Counted from the stretch's first letter, positions 44,089 to 58,345 are shown. The stretch is DNA of 64,000 nt from Pelodera strongyloides (GCA_036852015.1 JAANDG010000436.1:62001-126000); one strand, 5' to 3'. Notes: generated from the sequence alone by a model not told the origin. Translations and numbers: made by a program.

Positions 44089-47000
44089 ATGGACGACTCG
44101 ATTTCGAATACTCCCGGTAAAATGGTCTCGTTTATGAATGAAGGGGCGGAGTCTGAATTATGCGAGGTACGGTATAATTGAGTGGATAATTAGCATTCTT
44201 TGAACGGCGTACGGTAGAAATCAGAAACCATTGGAGAGCTGGAAACCCGTCTGATTAGTACTAGCACAACGAATCTAATTGGCTAATTATCTAATTATCC
44301 TGTTTCAGATTTGTCTGGAACCTTTTATTCCCGGCCAGCGACTGCCCAAGATCCTGCCATGTGGGCACAACTTTTGCGAAAGTTGTCTTTTCAGCCTGTG
44401 CTGCCATTCTGAGGTTAGGAATATCTTTTTGCTGTTTATGGAAACATATAAAAATTTCAATAAACGCATCATTTCTCTAGGACAACACTACGTAGTTACG
44501 GTTAAAAAACATTACATCATAAGAATCTCTCAGTGCAAAGATATTCCCCAATTTACCGTGAATAAACACACACAGTAGCGGGTGTTCACCTTTATCGGGC
44601 TTGCATACAGTACTCCGATACCGTAATTATCTTAATTGCCTCTTTCCTTACACCAATTTGACCAATTGTTTACAGTACTACCTACTCGACTCGATCAATT
44701 GTCCCACGTGTCGGCGACAATTTTCGATGAAAGAAGCCCGCTCGGCTGGCACCAATTATTCTCTTTGCAGTGGGTTTTTGTCCGTTTTTTGTGGATATCC
44801 ACAAATATTGGTAGATGTAATGTATGACTAATGGATGCAAAGTGGTTATGATCGTCATATCAAGTTATCTGAAAACCAGAGATTTATCAAAATAATCCGT
44901 GAATAGGGATCGCTGCATACCGCCTAATATGTAGATTAGTATTTATGTACGTTTGTGCCATGCTATTATTTAGTCTTCCTTATTTAGTCATACAATGTAT
45001 GTTAGATTTCGTTGTAACTTATGGCTGAAACATATTTAGAAGTACTCGAGAGAAACGCAAATCGTGCATCGGAGCAGAACAACGTTACCGTAATTTACGT
45101 GGGCACGGATCGTAAGACGGTAGAGAAGATGACACAAGGCAGACACGCAGAGGACACATCAATTATCAGTGAGGACTGTAGGAGATTGGCACATTCGACA
45201 CCAGTAAAGGCCAAGGCAAAAAGGTACGAATAGTGGAGCGAGATACTGTAGAATTTTAGAACTACGGTAAAATTAGCGTTTGATTTCTGTCAGCAGGTAC
45301 TGTGGATATTGAAATTATAGACATAGACCTGAGACTGAGTTGGGAAATATAAAGATGATATTTTACGAATATTTGTATTTATTTAAGATGTACGGATTGT
45401 CGCCGCAAGATTCTCACGAAACATTTGGAGAAATTGGCTCGTTTCTGTGAAGATTGCTCTAATGCTGCACAAGTGGTAAGTTCATTGATTAGAGAATATA
45501 ACCATCATGAAAAATGAGCGATTTTGAAGTTTCAGATGTTCATGGAGGCTTACTAAAAGTTATCTTTGCCTTTACTTAGCAATAGTGGTCCTGAGTGCAA
45601 TTTGAATATTGCAATTTTATAGTTAAAATTATATCTATTGTCTAATATATTTATTCAATTCTTTGTAGCAACTCTCCTGCTTGGAATGTTGTGTAAATCA
45701 ACACAACGGACATAAAATTTACTCGATTTCTCAGTTGGAAAAGGCACTTTTACTGGTAAGAAATTATAAGAATTACATGATCAATCTAATATTTAGGCCC
45801 CATTATAAATATCAAGAAATTGTAAAGAATTTTCAGTTAAACAAGGAAGCAAGCATTCTAATACTGGCAAAAACCACAGGAGATATTATATGGCCTCTGG
45901 TATTTAGTGAACTTTGATTCCTTTGAGCTTACTTTGCTAAAGTCTAAAGTAACAATAAGTCCGTTAACAACTTGTAGTTTACGAAAACAACTGATAGATA
46001 AATATTGCAGACACTGCAAGAAGTTCGGGAAATTCGTCGTAAAACCCTTGAAGCAAGTGAACAATTTGACTCCCGACTGGAAGAAATCCAACTCTCTTCT
46101 GCCAGAATTGAATGTCCGAGTATTATTGGAAACAAAATGGTAAGCTACCGTAGTTTACGTGAAATAAGGGCGTAGTCTAAATTAGAATTCGAGCAAGCAT
46201 CTGCTGGTCCGAATGCTAAAGGCTAAACTGGCTAAAGCATACTGTGGCCGCTTTTCCGGCGTTCTATAGGATGTAGTATGTATACGTGCTAAAAGTTTTG
46301 TATAACAATAAGCGTTCATCAAGTATAAATATAATCTCTACTTCTACTTAAAAAAGCAAGGAATATAGATACATGTTATGTAAGAAAGAGGTGGATGCTA
46401 AGGGGAAAGTGTTAGTGTCTGCATATGCAAACTCAGGAAAACTTAAATTTTTATCTTTTCTTTTAGAATGTGCTAAACGAGGCCCTCTCTGCCATTGACG
46501 AAACGATTAAACGATTGGAATCCAACAGACTCCATCCAACAAATGCCCTCAGAAATATGAGGTATCGATTGAATTTTAATTATTGATTATTTTGTGCGTC
46601 TATGATTATGATCTCCCCAAAAACAGTGCTATTTCGTGATGCTGCATTTTAGTGTACGGTAGAATAGCAATACACCATATTACAGTATCCCGTTACCATA
46701 TTTTTTTAATTATCCTAATTATTCCAGAGACATCCAGTATACTCACTACACTCGTGTGAGCAAAATGAATAGTGTTTTGGAGAAGTCGGTTATTGAACTA
46801 CCAGACCAAGATTGTACAACACCTGCATTCAAAAGGGGACTTGGCAGTAAGTTCTAGAATTAATTTAGAAACACTACAAACTATAAATAAGTAATTAGAG
46901 GTCAGGCTCATGTAAAACATATGCTGCAACGTTCTCAAGTCAACTATCGTAACTAACTCAAAGGAACATTTTAAGAAACTTCCAGCGTGTATATTTTTCA

Positions 47001-49203
47001 TGCACCTGACTATTTAACTTAACTTTGGATGAATGGCCTACAGTATCCTTTGCAAATACTACTTATACTTTAAAGTGGTATTGTAGTCGTTGCCTTTAGG
47101 ATTGGCTGAACGACTTACCGTATCGTAGACACCTAGTATTCTATGATTTTAAAGGGTTACAGTAGTCTTTGTCCTCAGGAATTCCGTCGTCCACTTCTTC
47201 CTCTCAACTTCGCCAGTCGAAATTAACGATGCGAAGTGATGAATCTCTCGTCAAGGAGTCTATCTCCTGTCTCGTTGTCATGCTCCCCACTGATGAGCAT
47301 GTAATTGAACTGGAGGAGGTGAGAGAATTAGGGATAATTAGATCATTAAAGAGGTATGACACGTGGTTTGTGTAAGTTATAGTGGTAACACGTATTTTGT
47401 GCAAAACTATGTGCCCTGTGGTGCCGGAAATGTCGAAAAGTAAGAGGAAATTTGCATATAACACATCGGAAGGTGGCAAAAGTTTTGTATAATTTCCATG
47501 GGGCTGACTGCGATTTCGAATACTGCTTTCGTATGTATGAATTAAATTTGATTTACTGAAAGGTAATGGCCATGGCCATGAACATCTCCGTGTTTTGTAA
47601 AGATGTGAAATATTTGCAGACTTTCAACTCAATTTCCCCACGTGACACAATCGAACAAAGAAAACGTGTCTACATGGATTGCACCAGGATTCTGACCCAG
47701 ATTCTTTTTGAGTATGTATTTTAATTATTGTTCTTTATTAGGTAAATATTTTGTGTATATTTTCAAAGATTCGATCCTTTGCCATGAAGCAACTTAGCTG
47801 AAACTAAACCCTAAACGTAGAGCAGACCGGACCGTCAGCCGACCGTTTATTACATGCACTGAACCGCTAATGACGGGCTTAAACTAACATTTTACTTTTA
47901 AACAATGCGTTCTTAGCGTAGGTCTCAGACTACATATTCCCAACTAAGGACGTGGTCAGAGAAAACCCGTTGCAACTCGTAAGGATAAGCTAATAATGTT
48001 TCTAACACTCCCCTTTTTCAGTGACGTGCATCTTCCTCCTCTGTTCATGTTCGCTGATTGTTTCCTCAATTGTTTCTATCAACTCCATGTTCTCAGTCGG
48101 AAAAGACATGAATACGGGACAGAAACACGAAAAATCAGCCGGCAAGAAGTATGGAAATGCATTCAAAAAGCATACAGCGAACTGTTGAGAGTGGCAGCCA
48201 AGGTAGGATATTAAGTTAAGGAAGTAAAATAAACCGCACAATAACCCAGTCTCAATTAATAAGGTGTCACGTCAAGACCGCGCCACGCTGAAGAAACTTT
48301 GTCGAGGGCAGCGCGCGCTGGGCCTACTTCTGGGTGGGTGGGGGTGGGCGCACGCGGTGCACCTCTTTTTTTTTCGTTTCAGCGCAACCCATAGCGCCTA
48401 TGGTTTCACTTTGCATTGAAAGACTTAAAATAGATCCTCAAATAACAAAGTCGTTCAGCCATGGCTCAGCCTCTGTTTAGGAGCTCGCCTGGTATATAAC
48501 CATTGAAGAAGCATAACATAACCTTTTTTTCTAGCAATTCCCGTCCTACCACCCGGAGCGCATTGACGTGATTGACGACCTGGCCTACCTATGCCATCTC
48601 TATGCTGACGTGTGCGATCAGGTATTTAAAATTATACTTTACATGTTTATGATTCCTATATGTTATATGTAAATAATATAAGTAGCCTAGGAATCACGCA
48701 GTTATTTGCATAGGCTACGCGGTAATATAGCGTCCAATACGTCTTTTAAAAACCATATGTTGTACCGCTTTTAATCGAATTTTGTTTAGGCCTCCGTAAC
48801 TATTTGTATGATTGAAGCGGCCCGAGCTCGTGCAGCTGATGGAAACCTATCAGATGCAGATAGGCAACTGGGACAGCAACGGTTGAAGGTATTGTTTATT
48901 TTTGAGGCATTTTTTATTTTAGTGATGTATGACGACCTAGTCTGCTTCCTATTCTGAACATAATGTCGAAATTCGAATTGTCTAGATTTTCCGAGGCTCC
49001 GCCCACATCAACTTGCATTGAATAATTTAACTACTTTCGCTTTACTGTAAATTAATATAAACTCTTTTCAGCTAATCGACGAGCACCTTCTAGAGTGTCG
49101 CCGAGTGCAGAAACTCAACGAATTGCGAACGACAAAGTCGCGCGACAAGCGTCGCGGAATCAAGCGACTTTTCTCCTGTATGCGACCAAGGGTAGCTGCC
49201 TAA
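44089..49203 (+). CDS. RING finger / B-box / coiled-coil protein (TRIM-like E3 ubiquitin ligase)
   Basis: Fifteen exons give 588 residues: 44089-44166, 44309-44413, 44676-44769, 45040-45223, 45388-45475, 45669-45755, 46011-46139, 46467-46561, 46728-46846, 47179-47318, 47563-47711, 48022-48202, 48535-48621, 48790-48888, 49072-49203. A C3HC4 RING spans 25-73 (C25, C28, C44, H46, C49, C52, C70, C73). A B-box-like zinc site uses C155/C158, C174/C177, C187/C190 and H195/H198. A coiled coil follows at about 213-290. The C-terminal half is helical and shows no SPRY, NHL or filamin domain. The tail is basic (KSRDKRRGIKR) and then LFSCMRPRVAA. The RING suggests ubiquitin transfer; substrates are unknown. 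A TTTCCAG acceptor 12 bp before the ATG suits spliced-leader trans-splicing. The acceptor of exon 11 (CTGAAAG) is the weakest junction. Confidence 0.87.
48280..48400. repeat. GC-rich insert in an intron of the RING gene
   Basis: A segment with gggtgggtgggggtgggcgc and flanking cgcgccacg / cgcacgcgg words stands out from the AT-rich intron 12. Possible transposon remnant or G-rich structure. Confidence 0.4.
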
Positions 49204-51065
49204 ACCTGAACCCCATAAGGTCGCGCGTCGCGAAATCTAGCGAGCAAATGTAGCCGCACAAACTCGGTATGCAACACCGTGAAATCCTAGATAGAAACAA
49301 CGAAACGAACATTGCAACATTCTAGTCATTTTGTTATATTACTTGTCCGTATTTTTTGCATTCTGCATGTCCATAATATATATGTAGGCGCTTTTTTTTA
49401 TTTATTTATCTCTATTTACAAAATCATATTCAATGCTCACATTTTCTCTCTTTCCTTACTTTATCCTCCGCTGTGACCGGTGACCCATATATAAAGCATG
49501 CTTCTTCTAAAATAAATTATTTTTAAAACAATTTTTCTTTCAACATCAAAGAGTGTCTTACATTCAAGTAAACATACACGGAAATAAATTTTAAAGCTTG
49601 AGAATGGATCATTAAGGGCGCGTTCGGGATTCATCGTTCGGGATGGGCCTTTTGGAATCGTTCTAATGCTTGGCGAAAACAAAAAATACAGTATGAATTA
49701 GCATGGAAAAGTACAAATTCGCATGGTAACACTGCCTAATAATTGATGCGGCAATATTAGGCAGTGCATAGCGGCACATTGGAATTGACGGGAACTCAAG
49801 CTAGGGTTCCCCCACACGAGTGTTTTCCACGAATTCTTTGTTGTTCCAGTTCTGTTGAAATTTCGCCATGCCCGTTCCCTCAAGTAATCGTAATCCCAGA
49901 TAAGGCCGAATAGTGCTAGAACAACGTGTACTTACTGTATGCGTCACCTCAAATTCTGCAGTGATGCAAAACACACCAAAATGAAAGATGTAAAAAAACT
50001 TTATCATTAGAATCCTATTTAATTATGAAGGTGGGGTTAGTATAGATAGAGATACAACTCGAAATGCCTGGTTTACCATACAAAAAATGCATTAGGATAA
50101 CTTGCCGCTTTCAATTATTTCAATTAATAACAAGCCGCTCAACGACAAAATGTTAATGCTAAATAATTATATTATTAAAGTTCTCACCTAATTATGTAAA
50201 CCATGTCCATAACATATTACGAATCGAATGCTGAAGTACCGCATAAGAATAAAGGATACTGAGCACGTATGTCAAGAGTGAACAGATCAACTGTATTTAA
50301 GCGAATCGTTGAAAACAATGAAATGACTATAATTAAGAATGACTAGACTAATAACTCCCTGCCAAGTGAGAACTCCACCCACCATATTATAATCACAACA
50401 ATCTGGAATCATAAAAGATAGACCTAGTTAAAAGGAACTCATAAACCATAAAATAAATGCAATAAAAATAAGTAGAGAATTGAAATATAACTAATCACAA
50501 CTCACAAACCCATAGCATGTATGTTTTCGAATACAACGGAGCTAATCCCAAAGTAAGTAAATGTGCAGTTTCACGAACTATATAAAAATATACATATATA
50601 AGCCGATTTTAACATTTGTGCAATACAATGACGAGAAGGGTTGCAATACGGCATGGGCATTCACATATTAGTCAAAATTGTAGCATGTAGTACCACTCCC
50701 GCACCGAGTGCACCCCGTTTAATTCTAATTGCCTATTCTGATTGTCATGTAAGGAGTCATGTAAGGAACAAGGCAACTTTTAAATTCGACTTATATGGAA
50801 AGCGAAACTACACATCACACAGCTCGCTTTCTGCCACTTTCGCTGTAGTCAAAATAGCATACTACACACAACTAATACGCAATCAATCAGAGCGGAAAAA
50901 AACAAATCACATTATACCATATACCAATCGTGAAACATTTAGAATTGAACATAAACACGCAAAACGCGAAGCACAATGACCCATAAAATACTGGATAAAT
51001 CGCCTCCGTCGGTACTCTATGACTAGATAAACAGACAGTAAGTAGAACATAACTGTGCTACAGTA
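49204..51065. other. Intergenic between convergent RING and transporter genes
   Basis: Holds both 3' UTRs. A truncated PIF/Harbinger-like MITE lies at 49616-49710 (gggcgcgttcgggattcatc at its left end). The 112-codon open frame at 50641-50979 starts at TTG and shows no domain, so it is not called. Confidence 0.6.
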
Positions 51066-54000
51066 CTACTGTTCCTTCTTTTCCTCCGCCTCCGTCTCAC
51101 TTCGAGACCTCTCCCGCCTGAGTAGATTCTCATCTATCGGCATGAAGATACACGCAGCCTAAATGAATAATAAAAGATCATAAATTGGTCAACTAAACCA
51201 GAGGCCATATTCCCCACTCAATTCCCCATGCGGAATTCCCCGTCTTCTTCTCTGCATCTCTCACATTAGAATGGTATTTTCTGTCCCCAGGGAATATTTT
51301 CTCGAAGGAATGGGAGTGGTGAATATGTCCTCAGCCTCAGGGTAAGGTTAACTCTGACCGAATTGATCGAAATCCTACTCTACATGGGTCTCGTGTCTCA
51401 AATACACGGACCGGGCACTACGGTTTTCACTTAATCCGTATCCGTTTCCTGGTCAGGAACGTAAAATGTACTACACAAAAGGGGTTGAAAGTTCAAAACT
51501 ACACAAACACGAATCAACACGTCTCAACATCAATGTCCCCGTAAAAAGCACCAACCACTCCAATAGACGTCCAGAAGATGCCATTCAGTCCAAACGAAGT
51601 GAAACCGAACTTGTCCATCATAACGCCGGATATGGCTGGAGCGAAAGTCCTCACGAAAGAGTTGAACGATGTCGCCACACCAAGAACCACACCCTGTATG
51701 TCAAACAATGACGAAAAAGTTTTTTAACCCTTAAAAATACTGTATGAACTGAGAGCGTTATGGTTAGGTTATTTACGGTACCTTATGAACAATCACTAAT
51801 CACCAAGAATCACAGGCAACTGTTCTGAAGCACTGCGTTTGTCCCGTATCGAACGACGCGGTTCGGACATCCCTAGGTTCTCGCTTTTTCTTTCAGTTAA
51901 AGCGAACTGACAGCTCCTTTCTCGTCTCGGAAAGGAATATTTCACGCAAAATTGTTTGCCGCCTGTGGGGTCGAACCCGGGACCTCTCGCACAAAAAGAG
52001 AGAGCGCTACCACTCAGCTACGGGTTCCACTTTCTGGTGTAGTTGCATTAGGACGTATGGATTTGCACTAGTGTCTAGATTTGAAATGAACACTACGAGT
52101 AAATCCAAAATACAAATCTCGGAATGGTTATTAAGCGGGAGATTTAATTTTTGGGTGCGTGGGTGAAATGTATTAGGCTAGCGCAATGGACAATTTTTCC
52201 ATACAAAACGCGAGCAGTTCTGTTTTTGCTTTGCTATTTTTTCAGTTCCTATCCATTTATGGTATTTTTAATGGTGATTTTCATTAATTAAATTATTTAA
52301 ACTATTTTTGGTGAAAAAACCCTAAACTGGGTGTCATTTCGCTTTAATGTTAATGGATTGCGTTAATTACGACAAATTCACACAAAAAACCCAAAACGTA
52401 AAAATACAATCATGCCATCATGCGGAAAATCAATAAAATCACTAAAATTCAACCAATACCTGTTCTTGCTCCTCGACCAAAGAAGTTAGAAGAGAGTCGG
52501 ATACTGTAGCAACCAGTGACATTCCGAGGGAACAGAAGGGCATGATCACCACAAACATCCAGAGGTGAGTGAAGAACATGAAGAGGGTGAAACCGATCAT
52601 CTGCAATAGATAGAGCATGATTATCTCATAAATAAACCGGTATCACTTGAAAGGGTGCGTCCCAGATAAGCATACTTTCAACCATTCATTCTCAAAGACT
52701 AAACACGAACCTTCCCGAAGGGCAACTACGAACTTACAGCTTACCATACGATTCGCGGAAAATGCTTGTTAGAATAAAATAAGAAGTCTACAAATAAAAA
52801 TATACAAACATAATATTGTATACGACCCAAGTGACTACTGATTTCACAATGAAAACAATTTTGAATGAGCAAACGCTAGTCCCGGTCGCCCGTGTATTCG
52901 CGTACATACGGTATTAGGTATTATTACAAAAAAAACTCACAAAAGACAAGGATCCAATTATAAGAAGTGTCTGTTCGTTGAAATGTTTTCTCATCCAAAT
53001 CACACCGAATCCGTTACTGAACATTATACACACTCCGATTATCATTTGGAGGACTCCGTTCATTTCTTGTGTCATCTCGAATTTCTCGATCATGTAAATC
53101 TAAACATATTATCATGTACGACATACAAAACACCACCAATAATCAAGGTTAGAGTAGAGAGTAGAGAATCTTAGTGATAAACACCAAAGAATGGCCTGAT
53201 CTGAGCACGGCATACGTCGTAAGATAAACTATGGACATAATAAACGTAAACGTCTCACAAAAACTAAAAACAGTCACATTTCTTTAACGGACTTAGAGCG
53301 CAATTATAATAAAAGAAACTCAAAATACCTGCAAAATAGCAAAGATTAGAAGCATTTGTGTGATCGGTAGATTCTTCTTTATCAGAATGTTCACAACTCC
53401 TTCCTTCTTCAGCACTGCCACAGAAGTTCGCCAATTCATGGTTGCCGAGGGTTCAACCGTTGGTTTATCCGTTTTTTCTTTACTATCCGATGTAGCATCA
53501 GAAGTCTAAACAAGCAGACTACAAACCACATGGTGTAAGGGGATCATATTGCTAGATCTCTAGATCAACCATTCTGCGAGACGTTTTACGCAAGTTCATA
53601 CAAAAAAACTGAGATCGGTCCTACTACCACAACTAAAGCTATTTCACGGCAACCGCTATTTTACCACGTGTCATCATAGTCAGCATCACTCAATCATGCA
53701 ATCAGATAATAATAACAAAATAAAGTAGAATGTAAAACTAACATGATTGTAATCGGCTCTATTCAAACATGTCTCCATAACAAATATGGGTAGAATGCAC
53801 AAAACAGCGGAGGTCAATAGAGAAGCACGATCACCGATCAACTTGTTGGAGACCATCGAGAGTATCGGAGTGAGCATGAATCCGATGCCTTAAAACAAAC
53901 CACAATTAACAAGTTACATTTGGGGACAGGGTTAATTAAGTTTATACGTGCAACTATCCTGCTCTAGTAAAATAATTAAAGCCATGATTTTAGGCCTATT

Positions 54001-55171
54001 TTTGGACTACACCTATATAAAGCACATCCATATGCGATGGCATGCATAAATAATGCAATCACGTGAGAGGACTTTCTTAGCGGAACGGGTACGCGGAACA
54101 ATATGTAGAAAAATAAAACTGACCAAAAGTAAGACCCATCCTTCCAAAAGCATTTGTTCGTTCTTTTCCTGGTCGAGTTAGCAGTGAAAGTAGTGTTTGA
54201 TGTCCCTGTTGACCATGCATAAAGAATACAGGAAGTCGAGAAATTGTGAGCGATTGGAGGTCCTAAAACAATAAACAATGAACAACAATATAGTAAAAAT
54301 ATAGTGGAAAAGAGTTACCATATAAAAGTGAACAACATCAAAAAAGCAAACTAAACGCCGCACATATAAAGCTGCCGCCTGTGCGAAAACCGAAGTCTCT
54401 AGTACAGTACTCAGTAGCGGTTAACAAATGTTTCATAACATCATTTGCCTCACTTTGCAAATCAATTATCAATATCAATTAAGTATAAATAGAACGGTTC
54501 AAAACTGTGTGCTGATGTCATACCGTAGGGCACACAGCAAAGCAATTAGCGTGATTAGCGCCATATTCGTGCATTGTCATGTCACGTTACCTCATCTTAA
54601 GAATACAAAAATGTAAAACTTACATATGATGCATACAGCAAGATAGATGATAACATTGTATTTATATAGCACACATAGAGGGCAACTTTGACACCCCATT
54701 TCTGTGTTATATAACCGAACGCGGGTCCACCAGCAACTTGGAGTAAACCGAAAAGCGTCTGGATATAGCCTAAAAGTTAAAAAAAAAGTTACAGTACACA
54801 ATTCAGTGTTTTACAAAAAAGAAACTTATGTTATCCGCATGTTGATTTGTTCTCTAAAGGTATGTTCCCTTGTTCCCTAGTTAATAGTGCAAGACTTGAC
54901 GCATCTACTCTGTGGAACCTGAGTCTGTTTCCTCTACCACATTGTTTGATTGCTTCATAGTACATAAAACAATAATAAACCAAAATAACTAACCGTAATC
55001 AGTGTCAGATATGTGAAGTGATTTCACCACGTAGGGAACTGCGACGAATTGCATGAAGAACATTACATTATAAAGCGTTGAGAGAAGATAGGCGAATGCC
55101 ACTGGTTTACGTATAGAAAAGGAGCGTATTCGAAAGACTTCCGTATCCGAGGAGGTATCATCAGCAGTCAT
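51066..55171 (-). CDS. Major facilitator superfamily transporter, SLC22A18-like
   Basis: Nine exons give 438 residues: 54994-55171, 54624-54769, 54124-54262, 53743-53888, 53329-53505, 52941-53099, 52460-52600, 51556-51693, 51066-51158. The first span (AFAYLLSTLYNVMFFMQFVA) is followed by VPYVVKSL, DYGYIQTLFGLLQVAGGPAF and a charged loop QKWGVK, the classic loop 2-3 position. Other marks are ISRLPVFFMHGQQ and GKERTNAFGRMGLTFGIGF. A hydrophilic central loop (TSDATSDSKEKTDKPTVE) divides two six-span halves. Late segments include FVRTFAPAISGVMMDKFG. These fit the SLC22A18/ORCTL2 branch, organic-cation and drug antiporters; substrate and membrane are not readable here. The short acidic-basic tail ends AEEKKEQ. 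The last junction (GTG/GTTGGT) was chosen because it alone keeps frame into the terminal exon. Confidence 0.85.
51958..52027 (-). pseudogene. tRNA-like sequence in a transporter intron
   Basis: On the minus strand, GTAGCTGAGTGGTAGCGC (A box and D arm) and CCGGGTTCGACCCC (B box) are spaced as in a tRNA, with a CTCTC/GAGAG anticodon stem. The acceptor stem does not pair and the anticodon loop is too long, so this is a tRNA-derived repeat or dead tRNA. Confidence 0.5.
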
Positions 55172-57700
55172 TGGTGCGTCTAAAGTGACTTAGATAAATC
55201 AACAATGTAACAAACATACTCGACAGCACCACGGGAAGTACAAAGTACAAATCATTTAGCATTTAGCTAGTAAACGAATGATGCAGCTAAATTCTGAGAA
55301 TAGGAGAGAAGCGACAGAAATTTATATACGAGGGCAGGAGTGTGGAAATGAGTAAGATAGGCAAGCAAATTCAAGCCATTTCGTCATTTTGCAAATCATC
55401 ATTTAAACATCAACACCAGAGCATACTGAATACAAGGAACTATATATGTTCGAAACCACAATTACGCCATGTCTGAAGCAGAAACGGAAAGATAGCAGCC
55501 TCTCAGAGTCAGATAGTGTTACAAACTGATAAGATGTATGGACACAAAACACAAAATTGGGCACGGACCAATGATCAATGGACACGAACCAGCATATTAT
55601 GATGTGATTTGTCTCGGAGTATTATATGGTGTTGATGTCAAAATAATATTATTTTTTAAACACAACTATTTGTGTGCACAGAAAACATACATATAGACCA
55701 CTAATATCACAAAGAAGGACGCTAAGGCAATTATGGACAACATGTGTATCATGCTTTGTGTGTATCATGCGTTGCATGGAATTCACAGTAAATTAAAGTA
55801 TAAAACACAAACCCAATAAAAAGTAAATAAAAGAGCACCAGGAAAGACAAAAACATATGATGGAAAGATGACTATTTGAAGACTTAGGTACCAGCGTTTC
55901 TTCTTTTCCTATGTAATTGGAGAAAATAAATTTCGAAAAGAAAAGAAACCGGTCTGTGAATTTAACATAAAATAATACGTTTTACAAAATAAATCTAAAA
56001 GAAATAAATGCACATGTTGCCTTTTGTGCACGTGAAAAGCCCCGTGAAACAAACACCGGACATGAAATAAACCGCACCGGGGCCTGCTAGGGATGTTTTG
56101 GCAATGTTGCCAGCCCCTTTAGGGCGCATTCGAGTTGGGCAAAATGCATAAATTTCGCGAAATAATCAGTTCGAGTTCACTGCTAGCCAGTGTTAGCGCG
56201 CAGCGAAATATCCCGCTCATAGGAGAGACGCAGAGTCTTGGAAATATTTTTTTCCTGGGCTCTCTTATTTGTCAACAATCTCTCACCCTATCAACTCGAA
56301 CTGATTATTTCGCGAAATTTGCGCATTTTGCCCAACTCGAATGCGCCCTTACGCAGCAATGTTGGCGGCGCTCGGATATGCCCAGTCGCCGTTTCTCTTT
56401 TGGCAATATTGCCCGCCCCAGTAGGCTGCCGACTACGGTAGCTTACCTTGTTTTTAGAGCGTAAAGTATAGAATGTTAATATTATCGATAATGATAAAAT
56501 ACATCTTATTTATTTTTACAATTACTTGTAAACGCGGCTATGGATTTAGCAAAAAGAAAAGTAGTTCGTTCAGTCGTGCTAGACTGAAATTTTTTCCAAA
56601 GCATGGCCTATGGAGAACAATCTCACCTCCCACGGTGAGCTGGGATCAGATATTGATACTTCCAACAGTCCTGGACACTCGGCTGCAACTTATTTTAGAC
56701 ACCACAATTGGTATGCTATTGCTTGTTGCAGGACATGCCTAATTCGAGACTCATTTCGAAAAACAATGACTTCTTGGAGCTCCAAAGTTGTAAAAATTAT
56801 ATATTTTGTAGATTCATAATTCACTCACGGTTTTGCTCTATTTTTTTGGATTTATTACAGTAGAAGATAATAACTGTTTTGCAACGTTATTTGTACCGAA
56901 AAGGCCCGCGAGAAAACATTATATATAAATAGCCCACGTGCTAGTACCTCCCGCGCCCTATAGGGAACTAACTGGTAGTGTATTTTTTGTTGTTTGTACG
57001 CAGCCAAATAGTAAATTTTAAATTCCCGCCGGAGTGTTAATAATACTCAGTCAAATGGACGTGCATTTCGCTCGCATTTTTGGGCGCATGACGAGTCAGT
57101 GCATTCGAAAAAGAGATTCCAGAGAAAGAGAGCGCGTCTTGCTGGAGACTACGTAATAGTACGAATTACGAAAATAAGGGGCGTTACCTGATATCTATTC
57201 GGAAATATTTTTCCATTTTTGGCCAAAGAAAAAATGTTTGGTTATTCATACATTTTATAATTTGATGCGCCAGTCAAATACAAGGCCGGAAATGTAACTT
57301 GTGTTGTATCCTTCTTATGCCTGAGGTTTGATCTCACTTTGATTTAGAAGATATTCCTCATAAAAATAGGTTCATTCTGCAGTACACTTGACCCCCTAAG
57401 GGAACGCTGTATATATCATAAGATATTTTACGATACGAAGGATCACTTACGGTTATCACATAATCGTAAGTGATCCTTATATTTCGAAGTGTAAGCGGTT
57501 TTTCGCTGGGGAGTTTTTTGGTCACTGAATTTATCTTTACTCCTACGGCTTGACTATATTTTCGATAGTTCTGTCATTTCTTTTATGAATTCAAAGCATT
57601 CACATACGTGACGAAGAACCAGATGGAGAAATCAAAAAAAACATAGGGGACCTGGAATGAGCCTGATCCTACATGCCACAAAGCTATATGCAATTTGGTC
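55172..57700. other. Intergenic interval upstream of the transporter
   Basis: No gene supported. Contains the palindromic element at 56121-56347 and a short hairpin (ggatcacttacg ... cgtaagtgatcc) at about 57440-57475. Confidence 0.55.
56121..56347. mobile_element. Palindromic MITE, GGGCGCATTCGAG ends
   Basis: Left end GGGCGCATTCGAGTTGGGCA and right end is its inverted repeat, flanked by TTA on both sides. The arms share tttcgcgaaataatcagttc. Like the element at 27740 it fits a PIF/Harbinger-type non-autonomous transposon. Confidence 0.7.
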
Positions 57701-57819
57701 ATCTAGCAATGATTTTAGATGTTTGATGAAAATTTCGTTCCAGTTGTCGGTTTGGGCGGATCGGCGAACAATGCCACAGGAAATTATACCACAGGAAAGT
57801 GGAAACCAGGCTATATGCG

Positions 57820-58345
57820 AGAGATATCACTGAGAGCCGATGAGTTGCGCGCCGCACCATTTCGGGAAACAAAATGCGCGCCGCAAAGGAATGGGAAACA
57901 AAATGCGCGCGGAATAGAAATGGCGCGCAAAGTGTTTCCCGAAAAGGTGCGGAAACGGTGCGGAAATGGTGCGGGGCGCAACTTGCGCCCCGCACCATTT
58001 CCGCACCTTTTCGGCAACGTTTTTGAAAGCGCTCGGAGGATCTGCCGTAAGCCGTAAGTGCAGTTGTTGTACTAATATTTTCCGCAGCACAGGTCTCATA
58101 TGTGTTGTGAGGCCGAATGGTCTAAGGCGCTGTTCAGATTAATTATCTTGCAAGAGTGTAGGGTTCGAATCCAACACGCTGCTTTCTTTTTGCATTTGCT
58201 ACTTATCCCGCACCGTTTCCGCACCTTTTCGGCAACGGTTTGGGGGTGTTTCCCGCAACAGTTTGGGGGTGTTTCCCGCACCAAAACGGCAACCAGAGTC
58301 GGTGAAAAAACTTTTGCGGCGCGCATCAAATTCTTTTTCCAAAAA
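57820..58345. repeat. Composite GC-rich dispersed repeat with a tRNA-Leu-like core (copy 2)
   Basis: Same order as at 15385-15880: actgagagccgatgagttgc, the long palindrome around 57960-58015, the tRNA-like segment at 58101-58183, then the tandem gtttgggggtgtttcccgc words. The right side diverges after gcgcgcatcaaattcttttt. Confidence 0.7.
58101..58183 (+). pseudogene. tRNA-Leu-like sequence, second copy
   Basis: A box GGCCGAATGGTCTAAGGCG and B box GGTTCGAATCC are as in the first copy. The anticodon region differs (gttcagattaattatcttgc), showing that it drifts and is not under tRNA constraint. Confidence 0.5.

Noticed and set aside
50641..50979. 112-codon plus-strand frame
   Set aside because: Starts at TTG, antisense to the 3' flank of the transporter gene, low-complexity composition.
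51958..52027. Functional tRNA on the minus strand
   Set aside because: Anticodon loop too long and no acceptor stem pairing.
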